64,000 nucleotides of DNA from Breznakia pachnodae (GCF_030814225.1 NZ_JAUSUR010000005.1:248001-312000), one strand, 5' to 3'. Counted from the stretch's first letter, positions 52,269 to 62,434 are shown. Translations and numbers: made by a program. The notes: generated by a model from the sequence alone, not told the origin.

Positions 52269-52902
52269 AAAATATATTATTCCATGTATTGCATGTTTAT
52301 TTCCAATTGTTGTTGGATTATACTTATACAATGATTTACCAAGTAAACTGGCAATTCACTGGGACTCTGCAGGTAATGTAGATAATTTAATTGATAAGAA
52401 TCTAGTGATCTTTGTACTTCCACTATTTATGGCTGGATTACTGTTATTCCTTAATAGTGCATTATCAAAACCTAAAGCTGCAGGAGCTCGCTCTAGTACA
52501 CTATATAATCTTCTTATTAATTGGTTACTTCCAATTCTAAGTAATGTCTTTATGTACATCTCTTATATGAATGCGATGGGATATGATATGAATATGTCAA
52601 TTCTTATTGTAATCATTGGTATCTTATTTATTATCATTGGTAATTACTTACCTAAAGTAAGACAAAATAGATTATTAGGTATTAAAACTCCATGGGCATT
52701 AGAAGATGAAATGGTTTGGAATAAAACACACCATCTTGGTGGATACTTATTCTTATTAACAGGAGCTATATACTTAGTGTGTGCAGTATTATCATTTAGT
52801 GGATATAAGAGTTATATGATTTATATTCCATTAGTCTCAACGATTTTATTAATTACAATTTTAGTTTTATACTCTTATATAATAAAAAGAAGTATTCACT
52901 AA
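52258..52902 (+). CDS. sdpI: SdpI-family immunity/signal membrane protein
   Basis: A 214-residue membrane protein with a DUF1648 N terminus ('YLYNDLPSKLAIHWDSAGNV', 'NLVIFVLPLFMAGLL') and the SdpI core ('IGNYLPKVRQNRLLGIKTPW', 'VWNKTHHLGGYLFLL'). About six helices are visible. SdpI protects against the SdpC killing peptide in Bacillus and sequesters SdpR. No SdpC-like toxin gene is seen nearby, so this is an orphan pair, perhaps guarding against other strains. ATG 52258, with AGGAGG upstream, overlaps the arsR stop. Confidence 0.88.
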   Translation: MKNKKYIIPCIACLFPIVVGLYLYNDLPSKLAIHWDSAGNVDNLIDKNLVIFVLPLFMAGLLLFLNSALSKPKAAGARSSTLYNLLINWLLPILSNVFMYISYMNAMGYDMNMSILIVIIGILFIIIGNYLPKVRQNRLLGIKTPWALEDEMVWNKTHHLGGYLFLLTGAIYLVCAVLSFSGYKSYMIYIPLVSTILLITILVLYSYIIKRSIH

Positions 52903-52920
52903 GAGTAAACACTTCTTTTT
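52884..52920. terminator. Bidirectional terminator between sdpI and the AIPR gene
   Basis: AAAAAGAAGT and ACTTCTTTTT pair around a 17-base loop; the T-runs are present on both strands. Confidence 0.7.
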
Positions 52921-52972
52921 ATCATTATGCTTCATACACTAAATAAGATTTTATATATTGAAATATAACTTT

Positions 52973-54841
52973 TTATTCCTTAGGAGGTAATTCAGTTTTT
53001 AATAGTTCATCAAACTTTTTTATATTTCCTTTGAAATCATTACTACTCAACATATACCCCTCCTCTAATAAAGAATTATATGTTTTGGCAATGTTTAAAA
53101 TTACCATTTCATCCAGATTATCATTTATCCACTTAATATCTACATTAAAATCATCAAACTTTTTATTTTTTTCTAATTTAGGATTATTTAATCTATTTAT
53201 GATATAAGAGAGAAACATTAGTTTTCCATTTGCAATAATTGTAAATAAATTTTTATCATTGCTTACCTCATCTAATTGTTTGGCTTTTTTTATAATTCCA
53301 TCTAGTTTAGAGTATAATTCAAAAGCAAAATATAATGGTTTGTAGTTCTCATCATAAATTTTTCTATAAACTTTTGCTGAATTCAAATTATCTTTATCAA
53401 TCACGAATAATTCCTTATTATCAAATAATTTTATGCCTGTTTCAGGATCCTCCTTAATTTCTAGTAACGCTTTTGTAGATTTAGACCTAGCATCTCCTGG
53501 GTTTTTTTCTAAATATGCAGTACATAATCTAGCAAAAATTGGCAATGAAATCACTTTACTTTCTTCAAGGAACTCCTTTTCTCCTTTCTTCCCAATTATA
53601 ACTGTTTTATACTTCATTAAAGCACTTGTTGAATTAAATAGTACTACAAATGGATTCAAATAATTAATATCTTCTTCCTTAATAGGTTTCTGTCTATTTA
53701 ATGCAATGGTAGTATTATCAATAAATTTTTTCACATGATCATCTTTAAAAGAACTTACATTCTCTCCATCTATCGTTAAAACTTTTAGTAGTACAAACGC
53801 ATCTTTCTCAGCGGCCTTTATTTTGTCACTATTATTTTTAAAAAAGAAATTTGATGCCGCAGTAATAGTTTGTGCACCATTAACTACCGAAATATTATTA
53901 TTTTTAAAAGTCACTTCTATACTATCGTATTGATTTGAACAATTTAAGTTTTCCTTATCAACAAACATAGAAATTCCATTATTAAAAAAAGCAAAGTTTT
54001 TAGGGTCTTCTTCTAATGTTTTAATAATTTCAGAGTCCACTGATAAGATATCCTTAACTCCATATCTGATATTGAAAGAAAAAAGATTACTTCCTATATT
54101 ATTATATAATTCGACAATATCTTTTAGTTTAGCATAATAAACACGAGAAATAACTGTTATATTCTTTTTTCTTTTTTGATCTATTGATATTTTTTTTGAG
54201 AATTCCAATGCTCTGATTCTATCAATTATTTCTATTTTATACGATCCATCCAAAGAAACATTAAATTGTTGAATACTGTAACTAATATTTTTTTGAACAA
54301 TAGTATTCCCCATTTCTCTTTTATTTAGTTTTTTATTAAAACTATCCTTGAATTTTTTTACTATTCTATTTTTATAAAGAGAGTTATTTTCTAAGGCAAT
54401 AGTTTCTTTTACTGTAGGCACTAAAAACACTGTTTTTATTTCAAACTCTCTATTTTCAATATTACCTTTAAAATTATCTATATCCGGATATTCTCCATTT
54501 GTTTGATTAGTGTCTAAGTAATTAAAGAGATTCTCTATTTGTTCATCAAATTCCATCATTAATTCTTTTTCTGTATTTATTACTTTTTCATCAACCTCAT
54601 CATCTTTACTTGATTCTTCTATATCTTTTATACTTTTTTTAGGCGACTCATATTCATCTAGATAAAAAAATAATATATATTTTCTTTCTAGACTATTTGG
54701 TGATAAAATTATAGAATTAATTGCCTTTGTATCACTATCAACTATAATTTTATTAATGTCATTACTATCATATTCACAATCTTCTAAAATAAGTATATCT
54801 TCTATTATTTTTTTTATATTATTTAAATATTTTTTCCTCAT
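52973..54841 (-). CDS. AIPR-family protein (abortive infection phage resistance)
   Basis: A 622-residue cytoplasmic protein. The AIPR core is clear: 'LFSFNIRYGVKD' (~250), 'EEDPKNFAFFNNGISMF' (~275-290) and 'ISVVNGAQTITAAS' (~315-330). 'FIDNTTIALNRQKPI' follows. The N-terminal ~200 residues are charged and variable; the C-terminal third is helical. AIPR proteins are known from plasmid-borne phage-abortion loci and beside other defence genes; their biochemical action is not settled. The start codon overlaps the stop of the FRG gene (ATGA), so the two proteins are co-translated and probably work together. Confidence 0.8.
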   Translation of the reverse strand: MRKKYLNNIKKIIEDILILEDCEYDSNDINKIIVDSDTKAINSIILSPNSLERKYILFFYLDEYESPKKSIKDIEESSKDDEVDEKVINTEKELMMEFDEQIENLFNYLDTNQTNGEYPDIDNFKGNIENREFEIKTVFLVPTVKETIALENNSLYKNRIVKKFKDSFNKKLNKREMGNTIVQKNISYSIQQFNVSLDGSYKIEIIDRIRALEFSKKISIDQKRKKNITVISRVYYAKLKDIVELYNNIGSNLFSFNIRYGVKDILSVDSEIIKTLEEDPKNFAFFNNGISMFVDKENLNCSNQYDSIEVTFKNNNISVVNGAQTITAASNFFFKNNSDKIKAAEKDAFVLLKVLTIDGENVSSFKDDHVKKFIDNTTIALNRQKPIKEEDINYLNPFVVLFNSTSALMKYKTVIIGKKGEKEFLEESKVISLPIFARLCTAYLEKNPGDARSKSTKALLEIKEDPETGIKLFDNKELFVIDKDNLNSAKVYRKIYDENYKPLYFAFELYSKLDGIIKKAKQLDEVSNDKNLFTIIANGKLMFLSYIINRLNNPKLEKNKKFDDFNVDIKWINDNLDEMVILNIAKTYNSLLEEGYMLSSNDFKGNIKKFDELLKTELPPKE

Positions 54842-55941
54842 CCCCTTTTTCCTTTCTTATTATTTACTAATTTCTTTATTAAATCTTCAAATTCACCAAT
54901 ATAATAGTTTATATGGCATCCATGAATTTCTTTTCCATAAATCATACTTAAGTTCTTTAAATAACGATATAATTCTTCAACCAATTCCTCATACAATTTT
55001 CTTTCTAAATTTTCTTTTATTAGTGTATTTTTTATTTGATCTATAAACAATACTATTGTTTCCTCAAAATCTATAATATTTTCAAATGTGTTTTTTTTGC
55101 TATACTCAGCATTTTCTATATATTTGCTTAACCTATCCTTCATGATATCCAAAGTATTTTTTATTTCTACTAACTCACTGAACTTTCTGTTATCTATCAA
55201 GATACTCTTTGTATTTATTGAATTTACCAAATTATTAATTTCTGGATAAACAAACCCATTGTCATAACCAAACATCTTAAACAATTCTTCTCGTATTTTA
55301 ACTTTATATTTATGATTTATTATAATCTTTTCATATTCAAGCTTAGATAATTTACTCGCAACTAGCCCTTGAAACAAAATCATTCCACCTTGCTGAGCAA
55401 CTATTCTTTTATTTAATGCCGAAAAGTCAATTAATTTGTGATTATTATGAAATATTGGATGATGTATCCATCCATCTTTATTAGATATTAACGAATCATA
55501 ATTACATTTAGCACCTTCACTTGATGCAGAAAACATTCTGTTAACTTTTATAATAAATACAACCCCATCTTTTTTATCACTAGAATCTACAGGTTTTGTG
55601 TAGTGAGGTGTTGTAGCAAAGAGCAAAGCAATCAAACTATTATAACTTATATCTAGAAGTCGACTAGGAAAGCCCCCATGCTGTGAATCAATGGCAACCT
55701 CTATATAACTTTTACCCTTACTTAATCTATTGGCAATTACTTCATCTAATACATTTTTTTCATAATATTCATTTTTTAAATAATTATCATTTCTAAATAA
55801 ATTCGGTACACATGGTGTACTGTATTCTTCAGGTTCACCTCGATAAACAATCTGATCACAATCAAGATTTTCTTCATCAAGTATTTGTTTTATCTTTTCA
55901 AGAAAGTTTGCGACCGACTCTACTTTTTCACCATTTTCCAT
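54838..55941 (-). CDS. FRG-domain protein paired with AIPR
   Basis: A 367-residue protein. Residues 33-35 are the 'YRG' of 'IVYRGEPEEYSTPCVPNLFR', and residues ~85-110 read 'DSQHGGFPSRLLDISY', 'NSLIALLFAT', the two signatures of the FRG domain. The domain recurs in defence and toxin-like genes but its activity is not settled. The C-terminal half is helical. GGAGGG precedes ATG 55941 and TATAAT lies about 20-30 bases upstream, so transcription likely starts here. First gene of the two-gene unit with AIPR. Confidence 0.8.
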   Translation of the reverse strand: MENGEKVESVANFLEKIKQILDEENLDCDQIVYRGEPEEYSTPCVPNLFRNDNYLKNEYYEKNVLDEVIANRLSKGKSYIEVAIDSQHGGFPSRLLDISYNSLIALLFATTPHYTKPVDSSDKKDGVVFIIKVNRMFSASSEGAKCNYDSLISNKDGWIHHPIFHNNHKLIDFSALNKRIVAQQGGMILFQGLVASKLSKLEYEKIIINHKYKVKIREELFKMFGYDNGFVYPEINNLVNSINTKSILIDNRKFSELVEIKNTLDIMKDRLSKYIENAEYSKKNTFENIIDFEETIVLFIDQIKNTLIKENLERKLYEELVEELYRYLKNLSMIYGKEIHGCHINYYIGEFEDLIKKLVNNKKGKRG

Positions 55942-55994
55942 ATATTTTACCCTCCATATAATTATTATATTGCAAAATAATTAAAAGATCTACA

Positions 55995-56037
55995 AAATTA
56001 AAAACCCTTACTATTTTGAATCAACCTAGTAAGGGTT
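55995..56037 (-). terminator. Terminator after asnS
   Basis: AACCCTTACTA and TAGTAAGGGTT form a perfect 11-bp stem. On the minus strand TTTTTAATTTTG follows. It ends the long housekeeping operon and isolates it from the FRG gene. Confidence 0.85.
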
Positions 56038-56047
56038 ATAATTTTTA

Positions 56048-57430
56048 TTAAAAATGTAAATTTCTTGGTGTTCTTGCATATGGTTGTACATCACGAATGT
56101 TTTGCATTCCTGTTAAGTACATCAAGAATCGATCAAATCCAAGACCGAATCCTGCGTGTTTACAGCCTCCGTAACGACGAAGATCCATATACCACTGCAA
56201 TCCTTCCTCTTCTACTCCCATTTCATCCATACGCGCTTTAAGGACGTCATAACGTTCTTCACGTTGTGATCCTCCAACTAATTCTCCAACACTAGGAACT
56301 AACAGGTCTGTAGCAGCAACTGTTTTTCCATCGTCGTTGATACGCATATAGAATGCTTTGATATCTTTTGGATAGTCCGTTAAGAATACAGGACCATCAA
56401 TTACTTTCTCACAAATATAACGTTCATGTTCACTTTGAAGGTCGGTTCCCCATTCTACTGGGTATTCAAACTCCACATCTGCATTTTGCAGGTGTTCAAC
56501 AGCTTCTGTATACGTCATACGTTTGAAGTCTGAATCACGAACTTTCGTAATTCTTTCAATTGCTGTCTTGTCAATCATTGTATTAAAGAAGTTCATTTCT
56601 TCTGAAGCATTTTCTAATACATAATCAATACAGAATTTTACCATATCTTCAATTAAGTCCATATCATCATCCAAATCCGCAAATGCAATCTCAGGTTCAA
56701 TCATCCAGAATTCACTGGCATGTCTTGAAGTGTTTGAGTTTTCCGCACGGAAGGTTGGACCAAATGTATAAACATCTCTAAATGCCAAAGCAAATGCTTC
56801 TACATGTAACTGTCCTGAAACAGTTAATGCAGCATGTTTACCAAAGAAATCTTTATCGTAGTCTGCATCTTCTCTCGTTGTTACTGTAAATGTTTCCCCA
56901 GCACCTTCTGCATCGTTTCCAGTAATGATTGGTGTATGCACATACACAAATCCTTGGTTTTGGAAGAACTCATGGATTGCCATTGACAATACTGAGCGCA
57001 GACGGAAGATTGCATAGAACGTATTAGCTCTAGGTCTTAAGTGTGCAATTTCACGCATGTATTCAAATGAGTGACGTTTCTTTTGTAGTGGATATGAAGA
57101 ATCACAATCCCCTACAAGTTTACTTTCTGTCACTTCAATTTCATATGGTTGTTTTCCATCAGGAGTTGCTTTTAATTTACCAGTTACACTGATTGCACTT
57201 CCTGTAGAGTATTTACTTACTTCTTCAAAGTTACTTAGATCACTTTTATATACTAACTGACAATTACGAAAATATGTTCCATCATTTAATTCGATAAAAC
57301 CTAATTTTCCATTACTGCGGTTTGTACGAATCCATCCTTCTAACTGAACATACTCAAGGCTGTCAATTTCCATATCTGAGCCTGTAAGCATCATTTCATA
57401 CAATTCCCTTACTGTCATATATTCAAACAT
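56048..57430 (-). CDS. asnS: Asparagine--tRNA ligase
   Basis: A 460-residue class IIb aminoacyl-tRNA synthetase that charges tRNA-Asn. The N-terminal OB-fold binds the anticodon ('[20 protein letters not shown]'). The catalytic core has motif 2 '[20 protein letters not shown]' with 'MIEPE' after it, and motif 3 '[20 protein letters not shown]'. It follows rex by 2 bases and is the last gene of the operon before a strong terminator. No T-box leader is present. Confidence 0.97.
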   Translation of the reverse strand: MFEYMTVRELYEMMLTGSDMEIDSLEYVQLEGWIRTNRSNGKLGFIELNDGTYFRNCQLVYKSDLSNFEEVSKYSTGSAISVTGKLKATPDGKQPYEIEVTESKLVGDCDSSYPLQKKRHSFEYMREIAHLRPRANTFYAIFRLRSVLSMAIHEFFQNQGFVYVHTPIITGNDAEGAGETFTVTTREDADYDKDFFGKHAALTVSGQLHVEAFALAFRDVYTFGPTFRAENSNTSRHASEFWMIEPEIAFADLDDDMDLIEDMVKFCIDYVLENASEEMNFFNTMIDKTAIERITKVRDSDFKRMTYTEAVEHLQNADVEFEYPVEWGTDLQSEHERYICEKVIDGPVFLTDYPKDIKAFYMRINDDGKTVAATDLLVPSVGELVGGSQREERYDVLKARMDEMGVEEEGLQWYMDLRRYGGCKHAGFGLGFDRFLMYLTGMQNIRDVQPYARTPRNLHF

Positions 57431-57432
57431 AT

Positions 57433-58065
57433 CTATTCTCCTTTGTTATCCAAATTGTTTGTTTCAAATACCAATTCCTGAACACTTGAAACAACATCTA
57501 CTACTTTTAATGAGACATTATTTGGTACTTGTACATGCTTATGCGTAAAATCAACGATTCCACGTATTCCACATGCAATTAACTGATCCACTGTACCCTG
57601 TACATTATCACTGATTGTCAGAATCGCGATACGACATCCTTCTGGAATCTTTTCTTCCAGTTCATCCATTGAATATACAGGTATGTTAAAACGAACACCC
57701 TGACGATCCGGATTGATGTCAAAGGCACAAGCAATCTCACCAACTACATGATCCCATTTGTTATATTTCATCAGTGCTCTACCTAAGTTACCAGCACCTA
57801 CTAAAATGATTTTTTCATCAAAGTCCACACCTAATTGTTGATTAAAAATATCAATTAGTGTATCAATGTCATAACCATATCCTTGCTTACCTAAATTACC
57901 AAGCAATGAGAAGTCACGACGAATCGTTGTCGATTCAATATTCACTAATTCACTTAACTCTTTTGACATCACTCTCGTATGTCCATATTTCTTTAATCTA
58001 CGTAACGCTTTCAGGTATACTGGATAGCGTTGAAGCGTAGCCTTTGGTACTTTCTTTTTATTCAT
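57433..58065 (-). CDS. rex: Redox-sensing transcriptional repressor Rex
   Basis: A 210-residue protein from ATG 58065 (AGGTGAT upstream). The N-terminal winged helix ('[20 protein letters not shown]', '[20 protein letters not shown]') binds DNA. The Rossmann domain ('[16 protein letters not shown]', 'FDINPDRQG') senses the NADH/NAD+ ratio. Rex represses fermentation genes when NADH is low. It lies between tsaD and asnS in a housekeeping operon. Confidence 0.96.
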   Translation of the reverse strand: MNKKKVPKATLQRYPVYLKALRRLKKYGHTRVMSKELSELVNIESTTIRRDFSLLGNLGKQGYGYDIDTLIDIFNQQLGVDFDEKIILVGAGNLGRALMKYNKWDHVVGEIACAFDINPDRQGVRFNIPVYSMDELEEKIPEGCRIAILTISDNVQGTVDQLIACGIRGIVDFTHKHVQVPNNVSLKVVDVVSSVQELVFETNNLDNKGE

Positions 58066-58113
58066 ATTATCACCTGAGAGTATTGTATCACATCTCACTC
58101 ACTTGTGAAATAT

Positions 58114-59127
58114 TTAATTTTTTTCATTTACGCGTAAACTAGGCTTTGCAGATTGCTCAAATGTACCAAATGCCTGTTGCTTATAAGCAAAGTATCCAGC
58201 CACTGCAACCATTGCCGCATTATCAGTACAACACCATAGAGGTGGCAGTACAATTTCTTCTTTACGATTTGCAAATGCTGCTTCCATTCGTTTACGTAAT
58301 TCACTGTTTGCAGCTACCCCACCAGCAAGTAACACCTGATTTACTGGATAGTCATCTACTGCCAACATTAATTTATCCATAACTTCACTTAATGCAGTAT
58401 CTTGAAATGATGCAGCTAAGATTGCTGGTTCCACTTCTTCACCTTTGCGTTTCATTCGATCCACAAACTGTAGCACTCCACTCTTTAAACCACTGAAACT
58501 TAAATCATAAGTTCCTTCTGTCTTTGGTTTAGGAAGCGTATATTGTGGTTCAATACCTTTGGCCAGATTATCGATCTTTGGTCCACCAGGATAACCTAAA
58601 TCAAGTACACGAGCAACTTTGTCGTATGCTTCACCAATTGCATCATCCTGTGTTTGTCCAAGGATATCATAAGAATCTGCGTCCTTCATATATACTATTT
58701 CACTGTGACCACCACTAACAACTAGTGAAATCAAAGGAAACTTTAAATCGGTAATCAGATTATTTGCAAAGATATGCGCCTTAATATGATGAATTGGAAT
58801 TAATGGTTTCTTGTATGCCCAGGCAAGTGTCTTGGCTGCCTGTACACCAACATGTAAACTACCAATTAATCCAGGACCTCTTGTATATGCGATTGCATCT
58901 ACATCATCCACACTCATATTTGCTTTCTCTACTGCTTCTTCAATTACTGCTGAAATCTTTTCCACATGTAGTCGACTTGCTACTTCAGGAAGTACACCAC
59001 CAAACTTCTCATGTACTTCTATCTGTGTTGCAACTACATTTGATAAGATTTCTTTACCATTCTTAACAATGGCACAGGCACTTTCATCACAACTGGATTC
59101 AATTGCCAATATAATTACATCTTTCAT
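58114..59127 (-). CDS. tsaD: tRNA N6-threonylcarbamoyladenosine synthase subunit TsaD
   Basis: A 337-residue enzyme that transfers threonylcarbamoyl to A37 of ANN-reading tRNAs, together with TsaB and TsaE encoded just upstream. ATG 59127 is used (TAGGTGAG upstream); the GTG at 59136 lies in that site. Motifs: 'LAIESSCDESACAIV', 'TRGPGLIGSLHVG', iron-binding 'HHIKAH', 'VSGGHSEIVYM' and 'LLAGGVAANSELRKRM'. The start is one base after the rimI stop, as in the common tsaE-tsaB-rimI-tsaD order of Firmicutes. Confidence 0.97.
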   Translation of the reverse strand: MKDVIILAIESSCDESACAIVKNGKEILSNVVATQIEVHEKFGGVLPEVASRLHVEKISAVIEEAVEKANMSVDDVDAIAYTRGPGLIGSLHVGVQAAKTLAWAYKKPLIPIHHIKAHIFANNLITDLKFPLISLVVSGGHSEIVYMKDADSYDILGQTQDDAIGEAYDKVARVLDLGYPGGPKIDNLAKGIEPQYTLPKPKTEGTYDLSFSGLKSGVLQFVDRMKRKGEEVEPAILAASFQDTALSEVMDKLMLAVDDYPVNQVLLAGGVAANSELRKRMEAAFANRKEEIVLPPLWCCTDNAAMVAVAGYFAYKQQAFGTFEQSAKPSLRVNEKN

Positions 59128-59128
59128 A

Positions 59129-59569
59129 TTACTCACCTACCAAAATCTTACCCATAATGATTCCATCTTCAACGGGATCTGAGTAATAGTTTTTACGTAC
59201 ATTGATTTCCCAAAAATCAAAGCCTTCATAGAATGCTCTTGCTCTTTGATTGGATTCACGTACTTCTAAGAAAATCGTTTCACATTCATCTTTGACTTTA
59301 TCAAACATGAACTCCATTAACTGTTTTCCATAGCCTTTCCCCTGATAGTTTTTATCAACTGCAATTTTACACAACTGACAACTTTCAAAGGTAATCCAGA
59401 AATCAATATATCCTACAATAACATCTTCTTCTTTTAATACATACAGTTGTGCACAAAGATTATCTTCAATCTCATACAAATACTGTTTTTCTTCATAAGG
59501 TAATGTGAAGTTATCTTTTTCGATTCGAACAACTTCTTTCACATCATCCAGTTGCATTTCACTGATCAT
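59129..59569 (-). CDS. rimI: Ribosomal protein S18-alanine N-acetyltransferase RimI
   Basis: A 146-residue GNAT acetyltransferase. The acetyl-CoA loop 'KNYQGKGYGKQLMEFMF' and the 'VRESNQRARAFYEGFDFWEI' end are standard. It acetylates the N terminus of S18 in model bacteria and is encoded with the TsaBDE genes. The gene lies 1 base after tsaB and 1 base before tsaD. Confidence 0.93.
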   Translation of the reverse strand: MISEMQLDDVKEVVRIEKDNFTLPYEEKQYLYEIEDNLCAQLYVLKEEDVIVGYIDFWITFESCQLCKIAVDKNYQGKGYGKQLMEFMFDKVKDECETIFLEVRESNQRARAFYEGFDFWEINVRKNYYSDPVEDGIIMGKILVGE

Positions 59570-59570
59570 G

Positions 59571-60155
59571 TTACTTCACCAGATATGCACTTTCTTCTTT
59601 TAGATACGTAGGAACCAAACTATGAATATTTTCTACTTTTTCATAGAATGGTCTTAGTTCTTTAAAGTTTTTCACAAAATCAGGATTATGATCTTCTTGG
59701 TCTAATAACGATAAATCACCAATGAAGTGTTCATCTAATGTTTTCACTTCATCAATGGTTTTAATTCCTTCTTCTAATTTAACTCCATCTTTGTATTTAC
59801 CATAGTAAACACGATTACTTCTAGCATCCAAGATTACCGAACAATCTTCTAATCCTGCATACAACTGCAGAGTTGAAATTGTATATAACGTTTTCTTCTT
59901 ACTTGAAGCAAACACCTTGGCAATACTCATTGCAATACGAATTCCAGTATAACTTCCAGGACCTACGGTAATCACAACTTCATCTAAATCATTAGCTTCC
60001 CAAGATAACTCATCCATTAACTTGATTAACTCCACAAATACCATTTCACTTTGTTTCTTCCAAGCAAACGTATTGTAAGAAGCTTTTACTTCATCATCTT
60101 CCATTAATACAAGTACTAAGTAACGATGTGATGTATCCATACATAATGTTTTCAT
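59571..60155 (-). CDS. tsaB: tRNA threonylcarbamoyladenosine biosynthesis protein TsaB
   Basis: A 194-residue partner and scaffold of TsaD with the same ASKHA fold: 'LCMDTSHRYLVLVLME' and 'EVVITVGPGSYTGIRIAMSI' are diagnostic. The C-terminal half is shortened compared with TsaD, as is normal for Firmicutes TsaB. Its ATG overlaps the tsaE stop (TAATG). Confidence 0.94.
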   Translation of the reverse strand: MKTLCMDTSHRYLVLVLMEDDEVKASYNTFAWKKQSEMVFVELIKLMDELSWEANDLDEVVITVGPGSYTGIRIAMSIAKVFASSKKKTLYTISTLQLYAGLEDCSVILDARSNRVYYGKYKDGVKLEEGIKTIDEVKTLDEHFIGDLSLLDQEDHNPDFVKNFKELRPFYEKVENIHSLVPTYLKEESAYLVK

Positions 60156-60595
60156 TATAATTCACCTTCTAACTGCTGATATTTTTCTCCGATTCCTTCG
60201 ATTTCAAATATCCGTTTATCTCCATCCAGTTCAATATGAATCTGCAGATATTCTTTTGGCAGAATATCCTGGATATATGCATACCACTCCACAACTACAA
60301 TTCCATCGTCTTCAAAGACTTCTTCAAATCCTAAGTCCTGTGTGATTCCTTCCAAACGATAGGCATCAATATGATACAACGTTGGTTCACCTTCATAGAT
60401 TTTTAAAATCGTAAAGGTAGGACTAGTGATTACATCTTCAATTCCAATTGCTTTTCCCAGTGCTTTGGTAAAGGTTGTTTTCCCTGCACCCAAATCACCC
60501 GCCAGACAGATACATCCCTTACCATTTAGTAATAATGCAATCTTAGTGGCTAAATTGTTTGTATCCTGAAGTGTATGAATTTCTATTTTCTTCAT
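60155..60595 (-). CDS. tsaE: tRNA threonylcarbamoyladenosine biosynthesis ATPase TsaE
   Basis: A 146-residue P-loop protein that energises the TsaBD complex. Walker A 'LAGDLGAGKTTFTKALG', the 'VITSPTFTILKIYEG' switch and 'LYHIDAYRLEG' are the family signatures. It starts 11 bases downstream of the FemAB-like gene and is coupled to tsaB. Confidence 0.95.
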   Translation of the reverse strand: MKKIEIHTLQDTNNLATKIALLLNGKGCICLAGDLGAGKTTFTKALGKAIGIEDVITSPTFTILKIYEGEPTLYHIDAYRLEGITQDLGFEEVFEDDGIVVVEWYAYIQDILPKEYLQIHIELDGDKRIFEIEGIGEKYQQLEGEL

Positions 60596-60606
60596 AAGTA
60601 ACCTCT

Positions 60607-61821
60607 TTAATGCTTTGCATTCTTTGCTTTTCTTAATTTATAAGCAGTTTGTGATGCTTTGTATAATAACTTATTTACTGGAATATCAAACTCTCCAATA
60701 AATTCATTGATCATTGGATTAAAGTTTGACTTAAACTTTGTAAGTCCATCCTGTAAGTCTCCTTCAACACCACCCATGTTACAGAAATCACATCCGTTCT
60801 CAAATGCAAATTTCATATTTTCCACATAGATATAATATTGAGGCATAAACTTCTTAAAGTTATCATTCATTCCTGCATACAACATTTCCATTGTATTTCC
60901 AAAACGAATCGACAGTACTCCAGCAATCACTTTATTACCATCACCATCATCCTGTAACTCTTCAAATTCTTTGATACTTTTTTCAATTGACGCTTTCTGA
61001 TCATTCAAACGATTGATCTTCTTACGTGAATTCTCAGCAACTTCTGATAGTTCTTTCTCATTGATTGCTTTTTGTTCATAAAGAGATTTCAGTGATTCAC
61101 TGATGTTCACCTCTCCAAGAAACAAAAAAGCATCCTCTCCATACGTATCCATCAGTAGCTCAAAGTACTCCTGATTACGTAAATTAACATTCTTACGTTG
61201 TTCCGTTAATGCAACCACATCACTGAACTCCTGTATTCGCTCTCTACCAGCGTTTACCACTTTTACGTCACGCTTTAATGCATCTTTGATTAAACGCTTT
61301 GTATGACGTGGTAAATCCTGTTCAAACGTATCACTCTTATATACATTTGCCTGATATCTAGGCTGAATTACTTCGGCAATTTCTTTTGAGTATCCCATAT
61401 GTATGGCTCCAACATTACTTAAGTTTTCCATAATTGTACTTACATCATAATAATTATTATTTGGTTCACTAATTGGATAATCATTCACATGAATACCTGG
61501 ATCCATTTTTATAAATAAACACTTTTGTGTTTTTGCATACTTCTTTAATTCCTGAATAAAGAATTTTACAACTCTTGCATCTTCATAATCCATGACTGGA
61601 CCTCTCGGTACATACAACATCGTAAATCCTAATGGTAAAGGTTTAATCAGAACTAATGCAGAAGCAATTAGTTCTCCATCATCTTCGATTCCAACAATCA
61701 CTGATCTCCAGTTATCTTTTACCTTTGCCCAAGAAGAAGACTGTAGCAAATTACACAAAGGATGCCCTTTCACAAAAGCATCATGTTTTTCACTATCGAT
61801 TCCTACTTTAAATTGATACAT
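60607..61821 (-). CDS. FemAB/MurM-family peptidoglycan bridge aminoacyltransferase
   Basis: A 404-residue cytoplasmic enzyme that adds amino acids from aminoacyl-tRNA to the stem peptide of lipid II. Two GNAT-like halves ('LCNLLQSSSWAKVKDNW', 'TMLYVPRGPVMDYED'; later 'AGVLSIRFGNTMEMLYAGM', 'FKKFMPQYYIYVENMKFA') are separated by a helical coiled-coil arm (~235-290), the tRNA-binding feature of FemA. 'CDFCNMGGVEGD' near the end is typical. Which residue it adds is not predictable. It lies between DUF402 and tsaE genes in the operon. Confidence 0.92.
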   Translation of the reverse strand: MYQFKVGIDSEKHDAFVKGHPLCNLLQSSSWAKVKDNWRSVIVGIEDDGELIASALVLIKPLPLGFTMLYVPRGPVMDYEDARVVKFFIQELKKYAKTQKCLFIKMDPGIHVNDYPISEPNNNYYDVSTIMENLSNVGAIHMGYSKEIAEVIQPRYQANVYKSDTFEQDLPRHTKRLIKDALKRDVKVVNAGRERIQEFSDVVALTEQRKNVNLRNQEYFELLMDTYGEDAFLFLGEVNISESLKSLYEQKAINEKELSEVAENSRKKINRLNDQKASIEKSIKEFEELQDDGDGNKVIAGVLSIRFGNTMEMLYAGMNDNFKKFMPQYYIYVENMKFAFENGCDFCNMGGVEGDLQDGLTKFKSNFNPMINEFIGEFDIPVNKLLYKASQTAYKLRKAKNAKH

Positions 61822-61822
61822 C

Positions 61823-62362
61823 TTACTGCCTCCTGTCTTCTTTCAATATGAGATAACGATTATACAATCGTTGAATTTCATCATGATCAAAAGGAGATTC
61901 TCTTCTCTCAATTCTTTCCATTAATTCCTTCATCTGTTTATGAACTACATAATCCAGATCTTTACTATATCCCATTTCCTTCGAATGTTCTTCATATTCA
62001 TCTTCATCTAATATTGAATATTCAAAGTCATTATTCACTTTGATATCTAAATCATAATCTATATTTTTCAATGCTTCACCATCATAAATACTTGGACTCG
62101 CAAGATTGCAGTAATAAAAAACACCTTTCTTACGAATCATACTAATCACGTTATACCACTTATCTGGATAAAAAAAGCAAATAGCTGGTTCCCTAGTTAA
62201 CCACTTTCTTCCATCCGCTTCAATGACATACGAGCGATCAGTAATCGCAACAATCCGCTCATCGTTCGCTTCAATCACAAATGCTTTTGACCACGTTCGA
62301 TGCAAAGATTTATCATGTTTAAAACTTTGTATATAAATATATTCTTTTTCCTTTGGTAACAT
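61823..62362 (-). CDS. DUF402-family nucleoside phosphatase-like protein
   Basis: A 179-residue protein of the DUF402/FomD-like group (Ntdp, YgaC): 'YIQSFKHDKSLHRTWSKAFV', 'PAICFFYPDKWYNVISMIRK', 'FYYCNLASPSIYDGEALKNI', 'YDLDIKV' and 'DEDEYEEH', including the metal-binding acidic residues of the barrel. Staphylococcal relatives hydrolyse nucleoside di- and triphosphates. First gene of the long operon to asnS; TATAAT at 62387-62382 on the minus strand is its likely -10 box, 25 bases upstream. Confidence 0.88.
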   Translation of the reverse strand: MLPKEKEYIYIQSFKHDKSLHRTWSKAFVIEANDERIVAITDRSYVIEADGRKWLTREPAICFFYPDKWYNVISMIRKKGVFYYCNLASPSIYDGEALKNIDYDLDIKVNNDFEYSILDEDEYEEHSKEMGYSKDLDYVVHKQMKELMERIERRESPFDHDEIQRLYNRYLILKEDRRQ

Positions 62363-62405
62363 ACTTCACCTCAACTTACCTATTATAACAAATTTCAATC
62401 TACTC

Positions 62406-62434
62406 TTCACTATCCAGTCGAATATTTGTATAAT
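62406..62434 (+). promoter_or_regulatory. Promoter of the free-methionine-sulfoxide reductase gene
   Basis: TTCACT (62406-62411), 17 bases, TATAAT (62429-62434). The transcript would have an almost minimal leader before ATG 62450. It is divergent from the DUF402 promoter. Confidence 0.6.
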
